Part shown: positions 1 to 12,422 of the stretch, in pieces
Position numbering within the stretch: the first letter of the stretch is position 1
Layout of the letters: every line of letters starts with the position of its first letter
NCBI RefSeq assembly: GCF_040412425.1
Contig: NC_089788.1
Coordinates: forward strand, 70,247,220-70,311,219
Length of the DNA: 64,000 nucleotides
DNA from: Macrobrachium rosenbergii
Lineage: Eukaryota; Arthropoda; Malacostraca; Decapoda; Palaemonidae
Direction of reading: 5' to 3'
Position numbers and translations under genes: made by a program
Notes under the pieces: model-generated
What the model saw: the letters and a program-made list of their open reading frames with translations, nothing else
What the model was told of the DNA's origin: nothing
The model's database searches: none

Positions 1-457
1 CGGCGGAGAGAACGTCATCTTCTAACGAAACGTTTGAGAAGAAAATATTTGCTGACCAAAAAGTAGTTTTGGCTGTAGAAGAGCCACCAACAGAGATGGC
101 GGTGTGCAAGGTCAGCGGGCCACGCTGTGTTTGTTATGCGCTTCTTGCCAACAAAATCGATTATTTACTTGTAAATCGACAGAAAACGTGGCCCTGTCGT
201 CACCAATGCCCAAGATTAGGGGAAACAAAAAGGTGTATCAGTATAAAAGGCAACTTGGGCATCGCTCTCCTTGTAGAAGGACAAGTACTGGTGGTTGTGG
301 TGGTGGTGGTAGTAGTACTCATATTTGTAGTAATAGTAGTAGTAGTAATAGTAAAAGTAGGCGTTGCTCTTGTCCTGGTTGTAATAGTAAGTGCGTAGAA
401 GGGGGAATGAAAACGCAGCAGAGGAAACCTTTTAATGAGTGGGAAAGTCAGAGCCAC

Positions 458-458
<1 letters not shown>

Positions 459-502
<44 letters not shown>
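459..502. repeat. (GA)n microsatellite
   Basis: Uninterrupted GA repeat of about 22 units. Confidence 0.97.
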
Positions 503-506
<4 letters not shown>

Positions 507-664
507 GGATGCTCGGATGAGTTTTGTCAAGTAGTAGTGGAGGAAAGAGCCAAGAGCCGCTACGAGCAGAAGCGGTGGCGGCGGCGGCATGGTTTTCGCG
601 TGGGATCAAAGTGGGAGCCGCAGTAGTAGGACAGGGCACCTTTAAGGCAACACCAACCACACAG

Positions 665-667
<3 letters not shown>

Positions 668-696
<29 letters not shown>
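668..696. repeat. (CA)n microsatellite
   Basis: About 14 CA units, followed by looser CA/CAC-rich sequence to about 790. Confidence 0.95.
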
Positions 697-699
<3 letters not shown>

Positions 700-821
700 G
701 AGTCGTGCACTCACATACACACCACCACCACCACCCTTACACGCACACACATACACACATATATACAACCCATCCACAAACACAAGTCTCCTTGCCTCGC
801 AAACACCCTCTCCCTGCTGCC

Positions 822-824
<3 letters not shown>

Positions 825-892
<68 letters not shown>
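825..892. repeat. (TC)n microsatellite
   Basis: About 34 uninterrupted TC units. Confidence 0.97.
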
Positions 893-895
<3 letters not shown>

Positions 896-1207
896 GTGTA
901 CACGCGCCAAGCATATACACTACGTCTTGAATCGGGCAGCCGAGCCAACAGCTATCAGAAATAAAATACGACTTGGAAAGAAAACAACGCTCTGACGACT
1001 CGATCGAATCTTGGCGTTTTCTCCAGTTAGCGAACGTTGCGCTTCTTATTAACTTACAACAAACTTTTTAAAGAGGTTGTGTTCTAATGTGTGTGTGTGT
1101 GTGGGGATTCTTTCCACGTCAATCTGTAGAAGGCGCCGATGAAATGATGTGGAATAGATTAGGTGAAGGCTGGCCTGTAGAATATGCTCAGGTGAGGGAC
1201 AATTCCG

Positions 1208-1210
<3 letters not shown>

Positions 1211-1271
<61 letters not shown>
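1211..1271. repeat. (CT)n microsatellite
   Basis: About 30 CT units. Confidence 0.97.
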
Positions 1272-1275
<4 letters not shown>

Positions 1276-1449
1276 TATTACCACTCCGGCTTTTTTCGGC
1301 TTTTATTGAAACATTTTGTTTATATTTCTTAGTACTGATGGCGCATCCGGCGCTTGTGTATGTTTCCTTGCAAGAGTCTCGTGCATTCGCAAGTGTGCCG
1401 TTGCCTGTTACCGCCTTCGAAAATGGAAAGATGCGAAATTATGTTTGTG

Positions 1450-1452
<3 letters not shown>

Positions 1453-1527
<75 letters not shown>
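1453..1527. repeat. (GA)n microsatellite
   Basis: About 37 GA units. Confidence 0.97.
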
Positions 1528-1529
<2 letters not shown>

Positions 1530-2372
1530 CCAACCTTCAACTTTAAGGTAAAGTCGGACATACGCGATTTAGGCTGCTCTTATTCCTTCCCGTCGTCGAT
1601 TCACTTTTGGAATACGTTCCGTTCCAACCTAGTTTGTGCCATGATTTCGGTGCTTGTTTTTTGAGGTACCTATGCGATGCCCACACAGAATCGCCTCTCT
1701 GCGCTGTCTTGTGCCAACGACTACAAGAGAAGAGACACCGAAAATTCCCCCCGATGCATATGGTAGTGTAAGTTAAGGGACTGCAAGCGACGAAATAAGT
1801 GAATCGGTCCATGGATACAAAAGCATCTCGGCGACGCCAAGGAAAAGGGTCTGAAGGCTAGTAAGTAGATAATGTTCTTTGGACCTTCTTCAGGCTACCG
1901 CAGCTCTCGGAATCGTCTTAGTACCGTGGAACGACGACAGATCCTTTTCCTTATAAAGTCTCTCTCGATGAGGCTGTGACAGGCTGATTTGTTGGTGCCC
2001 TCCGACAACCTTTATGAAAGCTGTGACGAAGCATGTTGTCAGTTTAAAGGTAAAGCATCATTGCGTTGATATTGTTTTGTTAAGGACGGTTTAACATCCA
2101 GCTTTCAGGTGACCTCCCTCGACTTTCAAGCTGGCACTTTGGCTCTGTGGGTCATCCTGCTGTTTGCTTGGGGATGTCATAAAGTTGGACGTCTCTCCAA
2201 TTTGTTCCATATCCCTCGGATTTTATTTACTGTATATTTTTTTTTTCTTCAAGAAAGTTGTCATTATTGCAGATTTGCTGCTGTTATGCATTTTGTCACT
2301 TTGCAAGTTGTGTAGCACGATGATGATAATCGAAAACAAGTTCGAGATAAGGCCCCTTGCAACGACTACTAG

Positions 2373-2375
<3 letters not shown>

Positions 2376-2444
<69 letters not shown>
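2376..2444. repeat. (TC)n microsatellite
   Basis: About 34 TC units. Confidence 0.97.
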
Positions 2445-2445
<1 letters not shown>

Positions 2446-3119
2446 GTTCGGCTAGCTCATAACTAGGTGATCCATGTTCGAACCTCAAACCGGATGAGCA
2501 GAGACATTGGCGCGCTCCCTAAAACGTAAATTAAGTACCAAGTTGTTGGACGACTATTGCTGGATCCCTTGAGGTTCGTGCGTATCTACTTTTTTGTCAA
2601 ATGTATATCGTCAAAATGGGAGGGCCTCGGCGAGGTAATCCTCACCCTTTTCGGGTTAAGCCAATCATGAGATATTAACTGTCTCCGTAGTGATGGTCCT
2701 GAAGAACAAGGGGTACACGATGAGGTCGAATTTCAAATAGGGTCAGGCTTTTTGGGTTTTGGTGTTTATCACGATCTTAAAAATCGGTCAAGACCCATTA
2801 CTGCAAAGGTCCGTTTTCGCTATATTGTCACGTTCTAAGGAATTGCTAATGGAGCTCCTTAATTAAGATCCCACACTTTTCGCCTGTATTCAAACCGTAT
2901 TTTAACCAGTAATGGCGTGTAGTTATTTTAGACTTGAGAATTTCGCCTGTATTAAGTCGACCAGTAGTTCATTTTCGTCCACGTAATAAGGGTTATTCAT
3001 TTTCAGTTGCCTGAGGATGTAGACATTTTGAATTGGATTCTGTCTTCTTAAGTTTTCACTTTAGTTTCCACAGACCTAGTAAATAATTAGATTCATTACA
3101 TTGATCCTGAACTCAGCGC

Positions 3120-3122
<3 letters not shown>

Positions 3123-3198
<76 letters not shown>

Positions 3199-3247
3199 TT
3201 TCCAAGGCCACTTTTTCTGCGTTGCAGGAAAGAGTATAGAGGTAAAA

Positions 3248-3317
<70 letters not shown>

Positions 3318-3355
3318 AGGCTACTTTTTCGTTGATGCAAGAAAAAACTATTGAA
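3123..3355. repeat. Two (CT)n arrays in a diverged local duplication
   Basis: (CT)n at 3123-3195 and again at 3251-3312. Each array is followed by a similar unique stretch: TTCCAAGG, a C/T-rich turn, ACTTTTTC, GCAGGAAA or GCAAGAAA, then GTAAAA. The array plus flank therefore looks like one segment duplicated in tandem (unit about 120 bp) that has since diverged. Confidence 0.75.
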
Positions 3356-4537
3356 GTAAAATCCCCCTTTCTTTCCAGCCTTGCCTGATTCTTACACCCG
3401 AAGCACTGCCCCGTCCCTAAATAATTCAAGTCCCCGCGTTTCTTGAGTAATGGTCTCTTGTCATTCTTAATCATTGTATTTTGCGGGCCCTCACTATGCT
3501 CGTCCTCGGTACTATTGCATTTGCGGGCTCCATTTTTTCCCCAAAACTCTCCTCCCTGATGTCTTCTTAGACTTTAAAAATCCATGACGAGTTTGGTCAT
3601 TATTTCAAGGTGCGTACATTCTCAGGAAAGGTACCGAGAAATGCCGTGAAATTCCCAGTAAAATTCAACATAGCAGAACTCTTAATGCGTGATTGAACGG
3701 AGCGAGAATTGTACCTCAGTTCCACATTCTGTACGCGTTATTTCCCATTTCGCCCACATGGACGCTCGTCCTGTCAATTGTCTCATTAGGAATTAGGTTA
3801 CGTGGCAGTAGAACGTAAATATAGGGTGGATGTGATTGTTCAAGTAAAGACGCCGTAGCATTACGTTGCTTATGTTAAGCTTTGGAAGTCAGCCTTACAG
3901 ACTGAGAGCGTGAAATACACATCTTGACGTTATGCACCTTACACACGCATTCTAACTGACAACGCTCAAGTTGTATTTAATATAAAGCACTGGGTAACCT
4001 GTGCTTCGGCTTAAGTTGCGTTGTAGTGTTCGTGTGAGTAGTGCTTATCCTACTTCATTTACCTACCGTATTCATATCTGCATAGTATGCAGACGTCCAG
4101 CCAGTAATCGTAGATGGTTGATACTGTTTACCTAACAGAGAGATTCGTAAGTTACAGTTTTACTTATTTGCATAATATGTAGTCGGGAAGGGATAGAGAA
4201 CCTTGATAGGTGTTGAATAGTCAGTTTAAAAAGAAAAATACCAGTAGCTTATACAATGGTATATATTATTGTCGTTAAATTGAAAGCTAGCGTTCATTGT
4301 AAGATAACTTTGCACTTTGGCAACAAAGATAGGTTGGGGGGGAAAAGGACGCACGTTATTGATTTGCATATGTTGGGTATTTTAAGGTTCAAGAAAAAGT
4401 ACGTGTGCCCTAATTTATTTCCATCTTTTATGTTAGTTGAAGTTGAACTGTAGTTGAGATTACATACCATTTAATATATCCCACTCAGTTTAATTTCTCA
4501 ATGCATGTACGGTTCCTGGCAGTATGTCATCGCTGGG

Positions 4538-4540
<3 letters not shown>

Positions 4541-4613
<73 letters not shown>
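4541..4613. repeat. (CT)n microsatellite
   Basis: About 36 CT units. Confidence 0.97.
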
Positions 4614-4617
<4 letters not shown>

Positions 4618-4993
4618 TAATTGATGTAATGTTCCGCATCAAGTTCTTTCAGATCGGCTGCCCCGTTGCTAAGTAAAGCAGGAGGTAGTGTGGCCTTGCG
4701 TTGTTTTGATTTTGCAGCGGGAAGTCTGTTGCGAGAGAGGGAGTGTTTTGGTTGAAGGGACTAGTAGTAGGAGTAGTAGTAATAGTAGTTGTAGTCATAG
4801 TAATAGTGATGTTGGTAATAGTAGTAGGAGGAGGAGTTGTAGTAGTAGTAGGAGCGAGAGCAGAGACGAGGGGAAATGTTTTCTCAGTGTTAAGGCCAGT
4901 AGTGTTTTGGTTGTGACCCAACCAATCGTTGTCAACCTTGACATTGAATGCGTTCTCTTGGTACTTTTCCTGTGGCGCATGTCAACGCATATG

Positions 4994-4996
<3 letters not shown>

Positions 4997-5038
<42 letters not shown>
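4997..5038. repeat. (TC)n microsatellite
   Basis: About 21 TC units. Confidence 0.97.
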
Positions 5039-5041
<3 letters not shown>

Positions 5042-5510
5042 AGGTGGATTTTTGAGCATGATGGCTTCCATGATGAATGAAGTGAACGAAAGAACGGGAC
5101 TTTTCTTTAATAGATGCGTTTCGGAGAAAGGGTGGTGGTAGTACGTCGTGTGCAAAGGGATGGAGGAGAGTTGTGGTAGAGAACTGAGAGAGAACAATGG
5201 ACGGAGTGGAGGAGGAGGAGGAGGAGGAGGGGATGGTGTTGGAGTGAGTCGTGGATTACTACGACGTAGGGCGCTGGAGGGGAAAGGGAGAAAAGCAGGA
5301 GGAAAAAGGGGAGAAAGGAGGAGGGAGCCCAAGGGGTTCTATTAGAAGGGGAGTGATGACTTAGGGGGGCCACCGACGAGGAGAGGGGAGTGGGGGGGAG
5401 GGACTTGGGGTGGCGAGAGAGGGAGTCTTCGGGTGTGTGTGTGTGTATGTATGTATATTGGGCGCATGTGTGTGGTGGTACACTCAAGTAGCTGTATTGA
5501 TCCATCATAC

Positions 5511-5511
<1 letters not shown>

Positions 5512-5543
<32 letters not shown>
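5512..5543. repeat. (TC)n microsatellite
   Basis: About 16 TC units. Confidence 0.95.
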
Positions 5544-5547
<4 letters not shown>

Positions 5548-5908
5548 GTTCCCCTCTTTCTCTCCCCCCGCCGTGAGTTCTCCCTCATCTGCCTCTACTA
5601 CTCCTTACCTCCATTATGCTCTCCTCTCTTTTGCTGCTTCCACTTCTTACCATTAATTTACGCTTTCCTGCGTCCTCACTACGGTGCATTCTTCTTCTAC
5701 TACTACTACTACCACCTATGATCGCTCCAAAGACAGTTTTTAGAATAAAACGCGCGCTGCTGCTATTGTTCCTTCATTAATTCCATTCTTTTTCTTAATT
5801 TTGGAGTCATTCTCTCTGTTTCGATCTATATTTCGTCTTTTAGATTGCTTTCATTTTCCTCTCTCTCTACGTGTCTCGTGTATGTCCAAACAGGTAGAGT
5901 GAAGTAGG

Positions 5909-6058
5909 GAGAGAGAGAGAAAGAGAGAGAGAGAGAGACGGGGGCGGGGGGGAGGCGAAAGCTGTAGTTGCATCAAAGCTACGTCGTCTCCCCCCACTCC
6001 CTCCTCCCTTCGCCCCTCTGTTCTCGGGTGGAGGGAAAAGGGGGTGAGGTTGTACGAG

Positions 6059-6116
<58 letters not shown>
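5909..6116. repeat. (GA)n followed by (CT)n
   Basis: GA repeat at 5909-5938 with one AA interruption, a G/C-rich spacer, then CT repeat at 6061-6116. The two arrays are complementary and could pair in a transcript spanning both. Confidence 0.9.
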
Positions 6117-6119
<3 letters not shown>

Positions 6120-6262
6120 GAATAGTAATGTGTGCTCATAAGAGTATGTGACTTTTTCTCTGATATTGATCCCGGTAAGCGCTTGACTCTATTTCCCTAT
6201 TGTGTTCGTGCATACGGGTTGCATCGCACCCTGCCATGAGACATTTATTGATATTAACAGTA

Positions 6263-6265
<3 letters not shown>

Positions 6266-6345
<80 letters not shown>
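6266..6345. repeat. (TC)n microsatellite ending in an acceptor-like CAG
   Basis: About 40 TC units with one TT interruption near 6331, immediately followed by GCAG|GTGG at 6346-6353. Confidence 0.95.
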
Positions 6346-7008
6346 GCAGGTGGTTATATGTTTCGTCACAGTGAATTTTAAATCTGTCTTTTTAAAAGAA
6401 CCAAAGTTAGGCAGGTTTAATGTAAATAATCTTTCTTTGGCGAGTTCTGTCGATGTTCTGTTGAATTTAAACATCTCAGAGATAAGTTCTTATTAGGCAA
6501 GAACTCCTTCAATGCAGCAGATTGCAAGCGATTATTATTGAGATACTTGTAGCTATTGTTTATTTTGTCTGCTCTTACCCTCGCGAATCTCGAACGGCAT
6601 GTAAAGGCAAAAGTGATCTGTGAGTTACATTTCTTGAAAAAATTAAAAGGACTTAAGTTGTCCGTATAAGTGGAATATTGGGAGTTTTAATCTTGACCAG
6701 ATTTTGGAAATGAGTCTTCCGTGTATTTTATGCGAATTTCAAACAACCTGGCGTTGGCCATAAGAAAACACGACCATACTGGCGTTGTGACACTGAATTT
6801 ATTTTGTTCTGTTTACCTAATTGTCGTTGCTTCCTGCCGGATTCCTCATTTACCGAAGGAGGAGGAGGAGAGGGGTTGTGGGGGGCGGGGGATTAAAGCC
6901 GCAGTACAATGAGAGGTCGCAATAATCCACCCCTGGAGGTTCAGAGTAACACCAGTGTTGTAGCACTTCTTGATATGGGAAGGTTCTCTGTTTGTTATCA
7001 CATAGACG

Positions 7009-7028
7009 AGAGAGAGAGAGAGAGAGAG
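7009..7028. repeat. Short (GA)n
   Basis: About 10 GA units. Confidence 0.9.
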
Positions 7029-7182
7029 GCTCGTTGTGTGTGTGCACGGCTTTTATTTATTTATTTTTTTTTCATCGTGAATGCATTATATGTTACTAGT
7101 TACGTAAATATTCATGCGCGGTGTATTTCTGTGCCTGTTGCTGGGTCCCATTATTGCTGATAAAGTCGTATGAGAAGTGTGA

Positions 7183-7349
<167 letters not shown>

Positions 7350-7711
7350 CGTATTGTTATAGAATGAGCTACGTGTGTTGTTTTCGAAGCAAAAGACTTA
7401 CAATACAGTTTTCCCGGCATTTGAAATAATACAGGGTAGAAGCATAATCAGCAGTGGTTTAAACCTGTGAGCACATTTATTTCTTCATTGTAATCTTATT
7501 TGAATTAACACACATCCCCTTTATGCTTATTTTGAAATTTTTTATTTAGTCAACAACTAAAAGACCATAATAATCAACGTGTTCAAACTCTTGAATCTCG
7601 AAATAGAGATTGAGGATGACCCTCAAAATCGGCGTTGGCATCTCTGGTATTTCAGATTTTGTATTTATCAGCTTTCGTCGTGAATTAGACGGAAAATATA
7701 GGTAGGTGTGT

Positions 7712-7713
<2 letters not shown>

Positions 7714-7803
<90 letters not shown>
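7714..7803. repeat. Compound T-run and (GA)n
   Basis: 31 consecutive T at 7714-7744, then about 29 GA units at 7745-7803. Confidence 0.97.
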
Positions 7804-7806
<3 letters not shown>

Positions 7807-8285
7807 AAACCGCAGTGTTTTAAAATTAATACCCTCTTGGCAGCGTATTGAAAGGAGGTAATAGTGTTACATTAATATAAGTATTGGATTATTCGTGTAG
7901 AGATATGTTCATTTTGTAAATAATGGTCGAATGTTGATCAGGAATTTGTGATTAGGTACTGAAGTGTGAGAGAAAGCTGTTGCTGAAAATGGCCACAGAT
8001 GCATCAGTGTTTGTAGTAGTAGTAGTAGTAGAAGAAGAATGAGCATAAGGTTGAATGCAGAGGAGCGTGTGAATGTGAAAAGTGCATTAGAGAGTAAACT
8101 GAAGACCACGAACCTTTGGAGGCATTTTTATTGAAGACGATGAGAAGTTAAACGGAGTAGTGACAAGAGTATAAATTCATTGAGTATCATATTGTAGAGT
8201 ACATTTACATATTGTTGAGGCTGAAATTACCGAGCATCAAGAATTTTCCATATACTTATATTAGCCAGTAATAAAGTAATTTTTA

Positions 8286-8288
<3 letters not shown>

Positions 8289-8363
<75 letters not shown>
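8289..8363. repeat. (TC)n microsatellite, last of the dense cluster
   Basis: About 37 TC units. Few dinucleotide arrays occur in the remaining 55 kb. Confidence 0.97.
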
Positions 8364-8366
<3 letters not shown>

Positions 8367-10610
8367 GCGGATGAATCTGCATTATGCTTGTTTAACGTAA
8401 TTTACACGCAGTGCTTTAAACTCCTAAGGTGTTTAACTAAAGGCGGACAAACTTAGTCTTTGGGATCAAGTCTTAATTCCTAAGCGCTCGCTCTCTCTCT
8501 ACCTCGGGATCCTAATCTCTATTACTCAACTTTAGAACCATAAACCTGTTGATATGGTACAGGAGACAGCGTTGATTTTGTTTGGTGGTGTCTTGCATGA
8601 AGTTAAGCGGCCCTGAAAGATGGAATCGACTGCATTATGGGGGAGTGGGCGTGGGTAGGGACGGGTTAGGCATTGATGTTAGTTTTCGTAGCCTATCCTG
8701 AACTAACTAAACATAGCGAACTTAAGCAGATTCCCGCCCCAAGTCGGTACCAGCCCAAAGTGCATTCAGCGTTAGGATGAGAACACAGATGGGGAAGAAC
8801 GCCCAGAAAAGGCGATATACACACCTGTATAGACGTAGGGGAAATAATGAATTGCGAAGATTGAAGGTGATGCGATTGAAGCGGTCGATCAGTGGATATG
8901 CTTTGGTCAAACCATATAATTTCATTTCAAGAAGTTACAATCTAGTGTTTTGTCTAGACTAGGCGAGAAGGAAAGAAGAAAGAACGGGAAGGAAATGGAA
9001 GGGGGTTTACCCCGAAGGAAGTGCAGGACTCCCCTCCCCTCCCCTCCCCTCTTAGGGTGTGATAGTCTGGCGTGGAGAAAGCAGGAAGAGAAACAAAGTT
9101 CTGTTAAAAAGAGCGGAGCCATTGCGCGAATCTTACAATAATGCATTGTTGATGCAAGCTTGTATTGTGCAAAACTGACGTCACTAGAGATTTCATCCCA
9201 CTATAAACCGATTATGACTGTTAAGCGCCGTTCCTGAATTATGTTGATTGTCGTATTCATAGTAGAGACCTTACCGTGGTATCCTCTTGCGCCTGCGCAT
9301 ACGCACGAACGTACAACTCCCGTTGTAATAGGGTTCGTTGTGGGTTGGGGATTATGTGCACTATCTTCTTTGTTTGGAAATGGTATTCGGATTGCTTTTA
9401 ATAGGAATGGTGGGTACTGTAATTACAAAGGGTAATGGCGATAATATCCAGCAGCTTCTCTTTACTATACTTAACAGTTAGTCTCTGTTCCCTGTTGGTA
9501 GAAATCTGAAACTGGGTTGATATGGGACCTGTATACCGGTTATTATTGGCTGCAAGTCTGAAGGATAATGCTTACAAATTTGGAAAAGTTAATATTGACA
9601 TCTCTACAAAGAGCGTAACTAAGTAGGCACCGAAACACTTCTATAATTTTTAGCCTAGAAACATTTGAGTGGTATTATTACATTTTATACTCACATTATT
9701 ATGGAACATGACTATAAAACAAGCTTCATTAGAATGGCTACATATGGAAGATAGAAAACAGAGTAATAAAGATAATCAAGACAAAAGCATGAGGTTGATA
9801 GCTAAGAAGTTATTGCATATCAAGACAATCATGCGTAGCTAAGTCATTCATTCCTGACAGATTAAGATCGCGTTTGGATACTGAAAATTAGTAATGCAAG
9901 TTCCATATGAGACCGTTAGAATGATGCAGTAATAGTTGTCTAATCACAATATAATACTTTGTTAAGCGAGAATTTGTCGGTAGTCAAAACTAGAAACAGT
10001 GAAGGTCTCAAAAGTACGTCCAGGATCAACGAGGTACCTCATTTGTACTCGTATTTTCTTATGTATAATCCATAGCTGTTGCGGTACTGGGTCGGCTTGG
10101 CCTTGCTCTTATTGCCACAATCGTCTTTCAGATTACTCTAATGTGTGCTATCACGGCCACTTCAACCATTAGCAACGCCAGATAAATCTTAATCAATCTT
10201 CAGATTTGGATTTGGGTTTCGCTTCAGTAGTGTAGTTGCTGTGTGTGTGTGTGCTCCAAGGAAAAAATAGTGCATCATGTTTATTTGATTATTATGCGTT
10301 CTGGTAACCCTGAATTTTTAAAATAAGGGAAGTCGGGCTATAGATGTATACATAAATATATTTTAGAAGCCATATAATTTTTGGCAGCTGTGAATTGATT
10401 TCAGGTGTCTTTAAGACACCTCTAATTTTTTCCCCTCACATTTACTATACTCTTCCCTTTCCCATTAAGCACAATCACAATTTACTTTTCCTGACATATA
10501 ATTATGATATCATATGTCGATGAATCTCACATGTCGAATGGTATTTCCTGCCATTCAGCAGCCTTGACATTCATTTTCCCATTTGAGAAAGAACCTGTTG
10601 GGTGGCTTTT

Positions 10611-10613
<3 letters not shown>

Positions 10614-10655
<42 letters not shown>
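10614..10655. repeat. Poly(T) run
   Basis: 42 consecutive T, about 130 bp upstream of the first recognised PPP4R1 exon. It could be the A-tail of an inserted retroelement on the other strand, but no body was recognised. Confidence 0.95.
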
Positions 10656-10661
<6 letters not shown>

Positions 10662-10783
10662 CAGGAAATGCAGTAAATTTCTCTGTTGTCTTGCATATTA
10701 GACAAGGCATAGCATAGCTGACCACAGTATATACAAGGGCATTATGTTAATTTTCAACGATCTTTTCTTCTATTTTTTTCCAG

Positions 10784-10938
10784 GTTTCAAAATTCGTGTG
10801 CTTATGCGAGGACGGCGTGTGGGGAGTTCGCAAAGCTTGTGCAGAAGTCTTCATGGGCGTCTCTTGTGCATGTTCGCTAGAGACCAGAAAAAACAAATTA
10901 TCACCAGTTTTCGTCTCTTTGCTCACAGACCAGAGCAG
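10784..10938 (+). CDS. PPP4R1: PPP4R1 exon a (N-terminal HEAT repeats)
   Basis: The acceptor is TTTTTTTCCAG at 10783 and the donor AG|GTAAGG after 10938. The frame starts in phase 0 and gives a HEAT helix containing EDGVWGVRKACAEVFMGVS, then a second helix ending TDQS plus a split Arg codon. It matches the conserved PPP4R1 block of the same pattern (DNVWGVRKACAECF in vertebrates). The preceding exon should encode the LLPRF-type helix and is not in the window. Confidence 0.93.
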
Positions 10939-12335
10939 GTAAGGAGAAAGGATTGTGGGTCTTTCCCTGCTTTGCTACCATCGACGAATGATTGTAGGAT
11001 CCGCTGAATATTAATTTACCACTTATTTAGCTCTGCTAGGTTCTTAGACATATATGCTTACTGTGAATGAAAATAGATTTTTTCAATCCCCATTTAGATA
11101 TTGTACAATAAACAAACAGTAGACGTAAGGCATATGAAAAGCTTCCTCCACATCGAGTGAACAAGTCGAACAAATTAGATTCTCGTAGTAGTTTTGTATA
11201 TCAAGTGAACAAATTAAATTCTTGTCGTAATTTTAACAAGAAAGTAACGCGCATAATCTATTTTTCTTCTGGTTTAAATTACTACTTTCGTGGTGTTGCT
11301 AGCCAAGATTAGATTTCATAATTAAAACAAAGTGTTTATATTCATTCCGTGCAACTTTGCACATTTCCTGATAAAATTTCATGATAGTTCTGTAGTGGCT
11401 GGGTTATCCTTGCTCTTACTTAGTAAACATAATGATATTTATCTCTCTCGTACAGACACAAGGTTGTGACTATAAGGTAACCTCAAGCACACGACTAAAG
11501 TATATTTATTATTCGACTCGCTTAAGACTGGCTATATAAATAAGAAATATGGTTCCTCCGGATTGCAGTGCGGTAGTAAATTTTCATAGTGGTTTTCAGT
11601 AATGATTATTATTCAGCTCAGATTAGGACATGTAAGCTCGCGCTCGAATGTGTATTTGGACGTTGCAAATAAGAGCGTTATGTTTTCCTCTTCAGGTGGG
11701 TGCGTGTAGCGGCGTTTCAGAACCTTGGTCCTTTCATCAGTACTTTTGCAGATGCGTCCGTTACAGGATTGCACTACAATGAGGACGGCGTCTTGGTCAT
11801 CGGTACGCCTCAGATCCCCAGCTCCTACCTTCAAAAGTGAGTATTGTACAAGTGTTCTGTATGGCTTCGTGAATGGACCGGGTCAATGAAAGCGCGCGCG
11901 TCTTTTATGTGGGATAAATAATAAAGCCAGATGTTAGTAAACTAGCATCGCAAATCCTACCCTAGTTAGCGTAATTTTTATTTGGTCCTGTTAACTCCTA
12001 AAATACGTATTGATTAATGCCACAGGTGAGATTGAGAGTGGATGTGTTTACTAGAGCGTAGCCTAACCATGTATGTTTGTTTCAACTCCTCTAGCTATAT
12101 TAGTGAATTACTCGGCGATATCTATAAATATAAGACGCTTTGAGTCTGAGAGGTAAATTATATGTTGCAATTTCTTGAAAATATCCTGGAATTAGACAGT
12201 TGTGTGTACGCTTCCGTGCGGCCCGTGTAATTGTACAGAATCTTGACAATGTGCACCAATACATAACAGTCTTCATACCCACAGTTAACCTCAAGTTAAG
12301 GGGTCGGTTGTCTTGATTCGTCTTGTTACACACAC

Positions 12336-12422
<87 letters not shown>

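Noticed and set aside
448..948. Long Arg-Glu and Ser-Leu open frames across the (CT)n/(GA)n arrays
   Set aside because: They are translations of dinucleotide repeats with no codon structure, no flanking splice logic and equal openness on both strands.
2445..2480. tRNA-like boxes (GGCTAGCTCATAACTAGG and GTTCGAACCTC)
   Set aside because: The spacing between the two box-like words is far shorter than in a tRNA, and no cloverleaf can be drawn. At most it is a decayed SINE head.
8777..9146. Basic or aromatic short open frames near 8.8-9.1 kb
   Set aside because: No splice structure, family motif or conservation cue is visible, and the frames are open on both strands.
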